Of a DNA stretch of 46,548 nt, positions 35,101 to 41,614 are shown piece by piece; the stretch's first letter is position 1, and each line of letters starts with the position of its first letter. Below the pieces are notes generated by a model, which searched no databases, was not told the origin of the DNA, and saw nothing but the letters and a program-made list of their open reading frames with translations. This DNA comes from CAYRGG01 sp964423745 (GTDB lineage: Bacteria; Pseudomonadota; Gammaproteobacteria; Competibacterales; Competibacteraceae). A program made the translations under genes and the position numbers. The stretch is from the NCBI GenBank assembly GCA_964423745.1, contig CAYRGG010000032.1, positions 1 to 46,548 on the forward strand, written 5' to 3'.

Positions 35101-35599
35101 ACAGCGAGTTTTCCTTTGCCACGCGCACATAAAACTCGGTGCCGTCGATATCCGCTTTAAGGTGAGGCGTGGTTACCCTCAGCAACCAGGGTTTTCGGTT
35201 GAAAGATTGAATAGCACCCGTGACCAGTTCAATCCAAGACCGCTGCTCAGTGTCATCCGTAACATCCATAAGGCGAACAGTGGTATTTTGATCAATGCGT
35301 AATACCACATTATTAATCAACTGCACAGCCGCTCTACTATGATCCCCTACATGGAGGATGTTGTCTTCACAAAGCGGCATGTTAAGCTGTCCAGTATAGT
35401 GGTCTCCGTCTATTTTCTGAATAGCAACTTTACCTTCGATACTGGTAAGCTGTCCTACTGGATCTTGGCAAAGATCTTCTGCATTAACAGTACAACTGAG
35501 CAAAAAAAATACATAAAAAACTAAGGTAGGATAAATAATAGGCGCAAAATCTAAGAAGATTCGACCCACATCAAAATCGGCCTTAAAGTTAATGTCCAT
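32159..35599 (-). CDS. FecR-TPR-TonB-receptor-like outer membrane barrel protein
   Basis: 1146-residue exported protein. Signal region about residues 1-40 (VFYVFFLLSCTVNA, probable cleavage before EDLC). A FecR domain spans about 45-200 (VGQLTSIEGKVAIQ; LRVTTPHLKADIDGTEFYVRV; NLTPGQAAL). About ten TPR repeats fill about 235-625. The C-terminal ~500 residues are a large beta barrel with TonB-receptor-like features (NPKVGMTWNPLPGTTVRAAV; ATNLFDEQFNYFEID; aromatic end FFMRFTLALP). I see no plug domain and no TonB box. FecR domains usually work with FecI sigma factors, but none is here. Similar unstudied proteins are annotated as FecR-domain proteins in other proteobacteria. TPR-plus-barrel proteins such as BcsC and PgaA export polysaccharide, one possible role. 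The acidic N-region is odd for a signal peptide; GTG 35569 is an alternative start. Confidence 0.85.
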   Translation of the reverse strand: MDINFKADFDVGRIFLDFAPIIYPTLVFYVFFLLSCTVNAEDLCQDPVGQLTSIEGKVAIQKIDGDHYTGQLNMPLCEDNILHVGDHSRAAVQLINNVVLRIDQNTTVRLMDVTDDTEQRSWIELVTGAIQSFNRKPWLLRVTTPHLKADIDGTEFYVRVAKENSLLIVLEGRVVVANDEGRLNLTPGQAALAKANKAPTLRKLVRPRDAVQWALYYPPVLYIRPNEFLTGLEQHEEVRQSIQFYLRGNLQEALKSVTAVPKTVREARFFTYRASLRLALGRVDEASLDIARTLKLAPNNSNALALQSIIAVTQNDKDKALQVAKQAVRAAPDSATALIALSYAQQARFNLKHARASLKKAVQHNPKNALAWARLAELWSSFGRFKQALEAAQKAVVLAPYLSRTQTVLGFAYLEQVQITQSKETFAKAITLDQADPLPRLGLGLARIREGELHEGRREIEVAMGLDPNNSIVRSYLGKAYYEEKRLPLSEREYATAKELDPQDPTPWFYDAIAKQTTNRPVEALNNLEKSINLNNNRAVYRSRLLLDSDLAARSASLGRIYEDLGFQQLALVEGWKSVNIDPGNFSAHRLLADSYATLPRHEIARVSELLQSQLLQPLNITPIQPRLSESNLFLLSAGGPTKLSFNEFNALFKRDRGTLLASSLIGENGTFGGEGVVSGIHQKTSFSTGISHFETDGFHSNNHQKDTILNAFVQQELTPNTSIQAEYRYRDNKLGDLQQRFFPADIFANLTDEQVRHSLRFGARHTFAPTSILLGSFIYQHADTQIRNNDFPEPNSFIDLEIPEHAFGGEILTLFRLPHFNLRSGIGYFDIDAKIESTIGFAPPNVGGEPIRIQSTVDEDIRHLNLYAYTDFNLLNNVTASLGASFDVVNGNSEKNQFNPKVGMTWNPLPGTTVRAAVVKSLKRTLINNQTLEPTQVAGFNQFFDDANLSEAWRYGGAVDQKISDQLFAGIELSKRDLTVPFLDISDDGASLVNRAANWDETLGRSYLFWTPRSWLALSADYRFERYDREEQFAAGVRKLDTHRMLLGINLFDPSGLSASLTPTYWNQDGKFEEFMDPSTIQFGHDHFWTVDAEVSYRLPQHYGFISIGATNLFDEQFNYFEIDVNNLTIQPVRTFFMRFTLALP

Positions 35600-36023
35600 T
35601 CCTGGAAATTTCTCCCAGTTTTACAAGAACTGAATAAGCTACCAATCGAGCCAATCATAATCGACACCTGAGTTTCATCAAATACGCTTTCCTCAAAACC
35701 GATCCCACTACCCTATGTTAGTTATATCTTTAAACTACAGAAGTTATGCAAAACAAGATTTGAACAGCTTGCGCAAGCAGTGTCCTCGGTTTAGAGGGTC
35801 GCCGTCAAGCCTTCCGAGGAAGAAGTATTCGTGGCGCCTTCTGGAACGAGCAGCAATTATTCAGTCTCTAAATTTTTGGGTACAGCTTAGCTTATGTTGG
35901 TAACATATAATTAGCTTAGTTATGGTGAATAAATAAAATATCGAAAGGAAAATAGCGTTTTTGAAATGCTTTTAGATCCGCAAAACAGTCAAATCTAAGT
36001 AAACTAAGTAAAGCGACTTTCCA
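35600..36023. other. 424-bp divergent intergenic region
   Basis: Lies between the barrel gene (minus) and the AI-2E permease gene (plus). It holds a candidate minus-strand promoter (35654-35681), the perfect 12-base palindrome GCTTGCGCAAGC (35767-35778), and a consensus -10 box TATAAT (35906-35911) for the plus strand, without a good -35. A 62-codon open frame (35715-35903) has no ribosome binding site and looks spurious. No RNA gene was recognised. Confidence 0.6.
35654..35681 (-). promoter_or_regulatory. Candidate sigma-70 promoter for the FecR-TPR-barrel gene
   Basis: Read on the minus strand: TTGATG (35681-35676), 16-base spacer, TATGAT (35659-35654). The boxes match 4 of 6 and 5 of 6 consensus bases. 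The inferred leader would be about 48 bases. Found by eye only. Confidence 0.4.
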
Positions 36024-37169
36024 ATGAATGAGATGAAAATAGTCAGCGATTGGTTTCGTCATCACTTTGCCGAACCTCAAGCAGTGGTGCTGATACTGCT
36101 GTTGGTGTTGGGCACCGCAGTGATTCTCTTCCTGGGAGAAATGTTGGCACCTGTGTTGGCAGGATTAATTTTAGCTTATTTATTAGAAGGTTTGGTGAGG
36201 ATGGTGCAACGTTTAGGCGTTCCACGCGTCTTTGCTGTGTTACTCGTCTTTACTTTATTTAGCGCCTTTGTGATCTTTCTCATGGTGGTGCTTTTGCCTC
36301 TATTATCGCGCCAGCTCATCCAGTTAGTACAACAGTTCCCGAGTATGTTTGCAAAAGGCTACTCCCTCATAGAAAGTTTACCGTCCACCTATCCGAGTTT
36401 TTTCACCGAAGCGCAGATTCTACAGGTTACTAATACATTAAATGAACGTTTGTCGGGTATCAGCCGGAATATATTGAGTTGGTCCTTGGCTTCGGTGGTG
36501 GGAGTGATTACTATAATTGTTTATCTCGTGTTAGTCCCTTTTTTAGTGTTTTTCTTCCTCAAGGATAAAGATCGTATTCTTCAATGGTCGCGCAATTTTC
36601 TGCCCGATGATTACACCCTTTTACTCAATGTGTGGCGGGAGATTGATCTGCAGATTGGTAATTATGTGCGTGGTAAATTTTGGGAGATTTTTTTGGTTTG
36701 GGCGGTAAGTTTTGTGGTTTTTAGGTTTATGGATTTGCAGTTTGCCATGTTATTAGGGCTCATGGTGGGGTTATCAGTTATCGTGCCTTTTATCGGTGCT
36801 GCTGTGGTGACCTTGCCGGTAGCCGTAGTGGGCTACTTTCAGTGGGGGTTTGGTTCAGAGTTTTTCTGGTTGATGATTGCCTATGGCATTATCCAATTCC
36901 TCGATGGTAATGTATTGGTTCCTTTATTATTCTCCGAGGTAGTGGATCTTCATCCCATCGCAATTATTGTTGCTGTCCTAGTATTTGGCGGTATCTGGGG
37001 GTTTTGGGGTATATTTTTCGCCATTCCTTTGGCGACTGTAATACAAGCTGTTTTAAAAGCATGGCCACGGCGGCGCATTTTTCGAGGGTCACTCGATTTA
37101 CAAACTACGGACACTGTAAATGCCTTAAAGTCAACTAATCCAAATCATAAGGCATCGGAAGCAAATTGA
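36024..37169 (+). CDS. AI-2E family transporter (PerM-like permease)
   Basis: 381-residue integral membrane protein of the AI-2E/UPF0118 family (PerM, YdiK, TqsA). Several strongly hydrophobic segments are visible: the N-terminal pair around VVLILLLVLGTAVILFLG and LAPVLAGLILAYLLEG, a third in VFAVLLVFTLFSAFVIFLMV, and four or more in the second half. The family signature is visible as LVPFLVFFFLKDKDRI and later IQFLDGNVLVPLLFSEVVDLHP. Members are thought to be small-solute exporters or antiporters; the substrate cannot be read from sequence. Start ATG 36024. The last 25 bases overlap the end of the convergent PhoH gene. Confidence 0.9.
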   Translation: MNEMKIVSDWFRHHFAEPQAVVLILLLVLGTAVILFLGEMLAPVLAGLILAYLLEGLVRMVQRLGVPRVFAVLLVFTLFSAFVIFLMVVLLPLLSRQLIQLVQQFPSMFAKGYSLIESLPSTYPSFFTEAQILQVTNTLNERLSGISRNILSWSLASVVGVITIIVYLVLVPFLVFFFLKDKDRILQWSRNFLPDDYTLLLNVWREIDLQIGNYVRGKFWEIFLVWAVSFVVFRFMDLQFAMLLGLMVGLSVIVPFIGAAVVTLPVAVVGYFQWGFGSEFFWLMIAYGIIQFLDGNVLVPLLFSEVVDLHPIAIIVAVLVFGGIWGFWGIFFAIPLATVIQAVLKAWPRRRIFRGSLDLQTTDTVNALKSTNPNHKASEAN

Positions 37170-38551
37170 GATAATCTTGAGCGTTCTCCACGTAATAACG
37201 TAACATGTCCGCTGTGGGCCCAGTCTTTAAAACGATCTACAGCAAAGGTCAGTCCCGAGGTGGTTTCTGATAAATAAGGTGTGTCAATCTGCGCGATATT
37301 GCCTAGACAGACCACCTTAGTGTTTGGACCTGCACGGGTAATTAAGGTTTTCATTTGTTTTGATGTCAAGTTCTGAGCTTCGTCGATGATCAGATACTTG
37401 TTCTGAAAGGTGCGTCCACGCATAAAATTGAGGGATCGAATTTTAATACGTTGGCTAAGTAGGTCTTGAGTTGCCGCTCTGCCCCATTGTCCGGCTTCTG
37501 ATGTTTGTGCAAGCACTTCCAAGTTATCCACCAAAGCGCCCATCCACGGTGTCATTTTTTCTTCCTCGGTGCCCGGTAGAAAACCAATGTCTTCCCCAAC
37601 GGGTACGGTGACTCGAGTCATAATGATTTCTTGATAACGTTTTTCATCGAGGGTTTGGGCCAAGCCTGCTGCTAAAGTCAACAAGGTTTTGCCGGTTCCT
37701 GCAGCACCCACTAAGGAAACAAAGTCTATGTTTGAATCGAGCAGTAAATTAAGCGCAAAATTTTGTTCTCGGTTACGGGCCGTAATACCCCAAGTGGCGT
37801 GATTGGGATTGATATAATCTTTTAAAACTTCAATGATGGCTTGGTCGCCATTGACTTGCCGCACAATGAAAGCAAGCTCTTCATTATTGACCATATAGAT
37901 ACATTGGTTAGGATGCCAGTTGGGTACATCGGGACCACGTACTTGATAAAAAGTGCGGCCGCTCTCTTGCCAAGATTCCATGTTTTTACTATGGATTTCC
38001 CAAAAATTGGAGGCTATTTCTAAGGTTCCGCTGTACAACAGGGTAACATCATCTAATACCTGGTCGTTGTAATAGTCCTCTGCATGGATACCTAAAATAG
38101 TGGCTTTAATGCGCAAATTAATATCTTTGGAGACTAACGTCACTCTGAAACCAGCCTGATCCTTTTGCAGGGCTATAGCGACACTGAGAATATCATTGTC
38201 GGGCGTGCTCCCTGGCAGATTAGACACGATGGACTGAATGGCTCGGGTTTGAAAATAGAGACGCCCACTCGGGAATTTATCTTGTTTGTCTCGTAAGTTA
38301 GGCAGGTTTAAGCCTTGGTCGATAGTGTCTTTGCTGGTTCCAGCGATAAGTTCATCCAAAAAGCGACTGGCTTGACGAACGTTGCGGGCGACTTCGGACA
38401 TGCCTTTTTTGGCCCGGTCCAATTCCTCCAAAACCATCATTGGCAAATAAATATCATGCTCTTTAAAGCGAAATAATGCTGTGGGATCATGCATTAACAC
38501 ATTGGTATCTAAGACAAAAAGGCGTCGATTTAATTCGGATTCGCGTCTCAT
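37145..38551 (-). CDS. PIN-PhoH family protein (PhoH2-type)
   Basis: 468-residue cytoplasmic protein with an N-terminal PIN RNase domain (FVLDTNVLMHDPTAL with the first acidic residue, later FRVTLVSKDINLRIKA) and a C-terminal PhoH P-loop ATPase. The ATPase shows Walker A GAAGTGKT near residue 284, then MTRVTVPVGEDIGFLPGT and the Walker B stretch YLIIDEAQNL near residue 389. PIN-PhoH fusions (PhoH2) have been reported to have ATP-dependent RNA unwinding and cleavage activity in mycobacteria. Not to be confused with the shorter PhoH of the ybeZ-ybeY operon. The ATG at 38551 has no strong ribosome binding site. Its 3' end overlaps the convergent permease gene by 25 bases. Confidence 0.92.
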   Translation of the reverse strand: MRRESELNRRLFVLDTNVLMHDPTALFRFKEHDIYLPMMVLEELDRAKKGMSEVARNVRQASRFLDELIAGTSKDTIDQGLNLPNLRDKQDKFPSGRLYFQTRAIQSIVSNLPGSTPDNDILSVAIALQKDQAGFRVTLVSKDINLRIKATILGIHAEDYYNDQVLDDVTLLYSGTLEIASNFWEIHSKNMESWQESGRTFYQVRGPDVPNWHPNQCIYMVNNEELAFIVRQVNGDQAIIEVLKDYINPNHATWGITARNREQNFALNLLLDSNIDFVSLVGAAGTGKTLLTLAAGLAQTLDEKRYQEIIMTRVTVPVGEDIGFLPGTEEEKMTPWMGALVDNLEVLAQTSEAGQWGRAATQDLLSQRIKIRSLNFMRGRTFQNKYLIIDEAQNLTSKQMKTLITRAGPNTKVVCLGNIAQIDTPYLSETTSGLTFAVDRFKDWAHSGHVTLLRGERSRLSQFASDAL

Positions 38552-38655
38552 AATGTGTGCTTAAGATTGTTGTACGGGTTTTTTACAAGAAGAAACTATC
38601 ACTATTGGGTTTACATGGTTAGTTTTGAGCGCGGGTTTAGGCTTTCAAAAAGATT

Positions 38656-39186
38656 TCAACCCTTAATGGGTTCCATGACCGAATCGAAATTGAGTTGATC
38701 GCAAAAATCCATAAATTCTTCACGCAACGTAGCAATATGTGTGTCGACGGGTATTCCGATTACCATGTTGACTGAAAACATGTTCGCGCCTGTATGGGGT
38801 GCTCTGTAGTGACGGCTTGTCAAATCCTCGATTCTAATAGAACGATGGGTAAAAAAGTTAGCGAGTTCATAAACAATACTTGAATGATTTAAGGCAATGA
38901 CTTCAACGGCATAGGGTAAGACGTTTTCCTGACGTGGGTGTTCCTCGGTGCGTCTATAAACAATGTTAAGCCCTAAAGACTGCTCAAGCCGTTTCAGTTG
39001 CACCTCTAATCTCGCCAGCGTATTCCAATTTCCCTGTACCATAACCATGGCGGCAAATTCGTTTCCTAGCACCACCATGCGACTATTGACGATGCTACAG
39101 TCACATTCCAAAATAGTGCGCGATAGGTCATTGACCAGATTGGGACGACTTTCTCCCAAAACGGAAACGGCTAAATAATTTTTCAC
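38656..39186 (-). CDS. gcvR: GcvR-type glycine cleavage system repressor
   Basis: 176-residue protein made of two ACT domains. In E. coli GcvR binds GcvA and blocks activation of the glycine cleavage operon when glycine is low. The first ACT domain is YLAVSVLGESRPNLVNDLSRTILECDCSIVNSRMVVLG in pieces over residues 4-42; the second begins AVEVIALNHSSIVYELANFF. The start is GTG (39186-39184), with GGAG nine bases upstream. It is divergent from dapA across a 177-base spacer, an arrangement also known in other gammaproteobacteria. Confidence 0.9.
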   Translation of the reverse strand: MKNYLAVSVLGESRPNLVNDLSRTILECDCSIVNSRMVVLGNEFAAMVMVQGNWNTLARLEVQLKRLEQSLGLNIVYRRTEEHPRQENVLPYAVEVIALNHSSIVYELANFFTHRSIRIEDLTSRHYRAPHTGANMFSVNMVIGIPVDTHIATLREEFMDFCDQLNFDSVMEPIKG

Positions 39187-39283
39187 GGCTAGTTACTCCA
39201 ATGCGTTAGCTGAACGGAGGATTTGCTAAACGCCGAATCTGCCTTAGGATTAAAATTCATGTCGTAGCAATGTTATGAGACGC

Positions 39284-39312
39284 TTGTCAACGTTGGTCTG
39301 CCTACGTACCAT
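39284..39312 (+). promoter_or_regulatory. Candidate sigma-70 promoter for dapA-bamC
   Basis: TTGTCA (39284-39289, 5 of 6 consensus), 17-base spacer, TACCAT (39307-39312, 4 of 6). The expected start point is near 39319-39320, at the edge of the TTAA repeat tract, giving a leader of about 45 bases. Confidence 0.45.
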
Positions 39313-39319
39313 GGGGTTG

Positions 39320-39337
39320 ATTAATTAATTAATTAAT
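39320..39337. repeat. Tetranucleotide TTAA repeat tract in the dapA leader
   Basis: An 18-base tract of four TTAA units flanked by A and T (39320-39337) lies between the candidate promoter and the dapA ribosome binding site. Such short repeats can change copy number by slippage. Confidence 0.85.
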
Positions 39338-39363
39338 AGGTTGCATTAATGGGGGAGCACGCG

Positions 39364-40254
39364 ATGTTTCAAGGTAGCATGGTTGCCATGGTCACGCCGA
39401 TGCATAGAGACGGCGCTTTGGACCATGAAGCGCTGGAACGCTTGGTGGCGTTTCATCTGGATAATGGCAGCGACGCTATTGTGGCCGTAGGCACCACGGG
39501 TGAATCTGCTACGCTGAATTTTGACGAACATTGTACGGTTATCCGTCGCGTGGTCGAACTGGTCAACAAGCGTGTACCAGTGATTGCCGGTACCGGCGCT
39601 AATGCGACCAGTGAAGCGATTCATTTGACTCAGTATGCGAAACAAGTGGGTGCTGATGCCTGTCTACTGGTGACACCCTACTATAATAAACCAACTCAAG
39701 AAGGTCTTTTTCAGCATTTTAAAAGTATTGCCGATGCCGTGGCAATTCCGCAAATCCTTTATAATGTGCCTGGCAGGACTGCCTGCGATATGCTGCCAGC
39801 CACCGTAGCGCGTCTATGTACCTTAGACAATATCGTGGCTATCAAAGAAGCTAGTGGCAGCGTGACCCGCATCCGTGAACTAGTATTTGAATGTGGAGAC
39901 CATATTGCCGTGCTTAGCGGCGATGATGCTATCACAGCTGAGGCCATGTTAAATGGCGCCAAAGGCACCATTTCGGTAACCGCAAACGTCGCGCCACAAA
40001 CCATGCACGATATGTGCGCTGCGGCATTGGCCGGTGACCGCTCTTTGGCTGAGGATATTAATAATAAACTCGTGCCTCTTCATAAGGCGCTATTCTTGGA
40101 ATCAAACCCCATACCTGTGAAGTGGGCGGTAGCGCAAATGGGGTTGATGGAGGCTGGCATTCGCTTGCCTTTGACACCCCTCTCGGAACACCTTCATGCG
40201 GACGTCTGGCATGCTATGGAACATGCGGGTGTCTCATCCGTCCATAAGACTTAA
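39364..40254 (+). CDS. dapA: 4-hydroxy-tetrahydrodipicolinate synthase
   Basis: Condenses pyruvate with aspartate semialdehyde, the first committed step to lysine and meso-diaminopimelate for peptidoglycan. TIM-barrel of 296 residues (E. coli 292). Schiff-base Lys161 (IVAIKEASG) and Tyr133 (ILYNVPGRT) fall at the same numbers as in E. coli when ATG 39364 is used. This start has a strong GGGGGAG site six bases upstream; ATG 39349 would add five residues and has no such site. LGTTGESATL-like AVGTTGESATL carries the Thr pair of the catalytic triad. Followed by bamC. Confidence 0.96.
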   Translation: MFQGSMVAMVTPMHRDGALDHEALERLVAFHLDNGSDAIVAVGTTGESATLNFDEHCTVIRRVVELVNKRVPVIAGTGANATSEAIHLTQYAKQVGADACLLVTPYYNKPTQEGLFQHFKSIADAVAIPQILYNVPGRTACDMLPATVARLCTLDNIVAIKEASGSVTRIRELVFECGDHIAVLSGDDAITAEAMLNGAKGTISVTANVAPQTMHDMCAAALAGDRSLAEDINNKLVPLHKALFLESNPIPVKWAVAQMGLMEAGIRLPLTPLSEHLHADVWHAMEHAGVSSVHKT

Positions 40255-40297
40255 AAATCTTATTTATATCACCAGTATTATTATCATTATAATTGTT

Positions 40298-41503
40298 ATG
40301 GCGTTGCCCACACTGCTGATCAAATTATTAGACAAATTTCTAACAGTTACCTTTTTGGTAGTGAGTCTAACTGCGTGTACCACGAGTTTGGATGAAGTAT
40401 TGCCTGATCGCCGTCCGGACTACCAAGAAACCCAGCGGGAACGACCTTTAGAAATTCCACCGGATCTTACGGCTTCCAACATTGATGATACCTTGGTTGT
40501 GCCCGAACTCGATCCTACAGGTAGCGCCAGTCTTTCCGATTACGCTATGGAGCGCCCGGATGGTGGCGCCGAAATTGGCACGACGGAACAAGTCCTGCAG
40601 CCGCAACCCGGTATGCGTATTCAGCGAGATGGTGGCCGACGTTGGCTAGTGGTGCAGCGCAACCCTGAATTACTGTGGCCGAGAGTTAAGTCCTTTTGGA
40701 CCAGTAATGGATTGATTTTAGAGGAGGATAATCCTGGCATTGGGATTATGGAAACAGAGTGGGCGGAAAACCGAGCGGATATTGCTGATGGTCCCATACG
40801 CAGTGTGCTAAGTCGTTTCATCGACTTTGCCTATGCGGCCCCAACACGGGATAAGTTTCGAGTCCGTTTAGAACGGACAGGGGAAGACGCCACAGATATT
40901 TATTTGACTCATTATGGACTTGAGGAAACAGTGCAAGGCGCGAGAGGGAACCAAGCGTCGCAAACCACCGTTTGGCGCACCCGACCTACAGATCCGGAAT
41001 TGGAAGCAGAAATGTTATCGCGCCTAATGGTTTATCTCGGCGCATCCGAACGTCAAGCGCAAGCGCAATTGGCATCGGTTCAGGAAGACGCTCAACCTAC
41101 AGGTTCTGCAACGCTATCCTCCCCGCAACCTCGGCAAGCGCGACTCACCACCGTTGAAGGGCAGCGTGCCTTAGTGATTGAAGAAGATTACTCCCGGGCT
41201 TGGCGCTTAGTGGGATTAGCCTTAGACAGCAATAACTTTTTGGTGGAAAATCAAGATCGTGCTCAAGGTCAATATGTCGTGGAGTACCGTGATCCTTTGG
41301 ATGATGGCACCGAGAAAGGGTTTCTTTCTAGCTTAGCCTTTTGGCAGGATGAGCCGCCGCCGCCTGAAGGTGTACGCTATCAAGTTCGTTTGGCCGGGCA
41401 AGGCCCTCAGACAGTGGTTGTGGTGCAAAATGCAGCAGGGCAACCTGATGAATCACCTACCGCCATGCAGATTTTGGAAACCCTATCTGAAACAGTAAAT
41501 TAA
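40298..41503 (+). CDS. bamC: Outer membrane assembly lipoprotein BamC
   Basis: Lipoprotein of the BAM complex that folds outer-membrane proteins (old name NlpB). The lipobox VSLTAC is followed by the unstructured BamC start (DEVLPDRRPDYQETQ, then PLEIPPDLT, which contacts BamD) and two helix-grip domains (RWLVVQRNPELLWPRVKSFW; LVIEEDYSRAWRLVGLAL). Length is about 401 residues from ATG 40298 (E. coli 344). A longer open frame reaches back into dapA; its extra part is out of frame with dapA and hydrophobic, so I rejected it. No clear ribosome binding site is visible. Placement after dapA is the normal gammaproteobacterial order, but purC, often next, is replaced by mutL. Confidence 0.9.
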   Translation: MALPTLLIKLLDKFLTVTFLVVSLTACTTSLDEVLPDRRPDYQETQRERPLEIPPDLTASNIDDTLVVPELDPTGSASLSDYAMERPDGGAEIGTTEQVLQPQPGMRIQRDGGRRWLVVQRNPELLWPRVKSFWTSNGLILEEDNPGIGIMETEWAENRADIADGPIRSVLSRFIDFAYAAPTRDKFRVRLERTGEDATDIYLTHYGLEETVQGARGNQASQTTVWRTRPTDPELEAEMLSRLMVYLGASERQAQAQLASVQEDAQPTGSATLSSPQPRQARLTTVEGQRALVIEEDYSRAWRLVGLALDSNNFLVENQDRAQGQYVVEYRDPLDDGTEKGFLSSLAFWQDEPPPPEGVRYQVRLAGQGPQTVVVVQNAAGQPDESPTAMQILETLSETVN

Positions 41504-41614
41504 ATATATATATAAACTGTGCTGGTAGATGATAACGGCCACTAAAACGTGATCTTTGTCCTGTTGCGGAATGGGATGAAAACAGCGTTTCACCTCTAAC
41601 GCTTCTTAGCTAGT

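Noticed and set aside
35715..35903. 62-codon frame upstream of the AI-2E permease
   Set aside because: No ribosome binding site; residue mix looks random. A decayed gene fragment cannot be excluded but nothing supports it.
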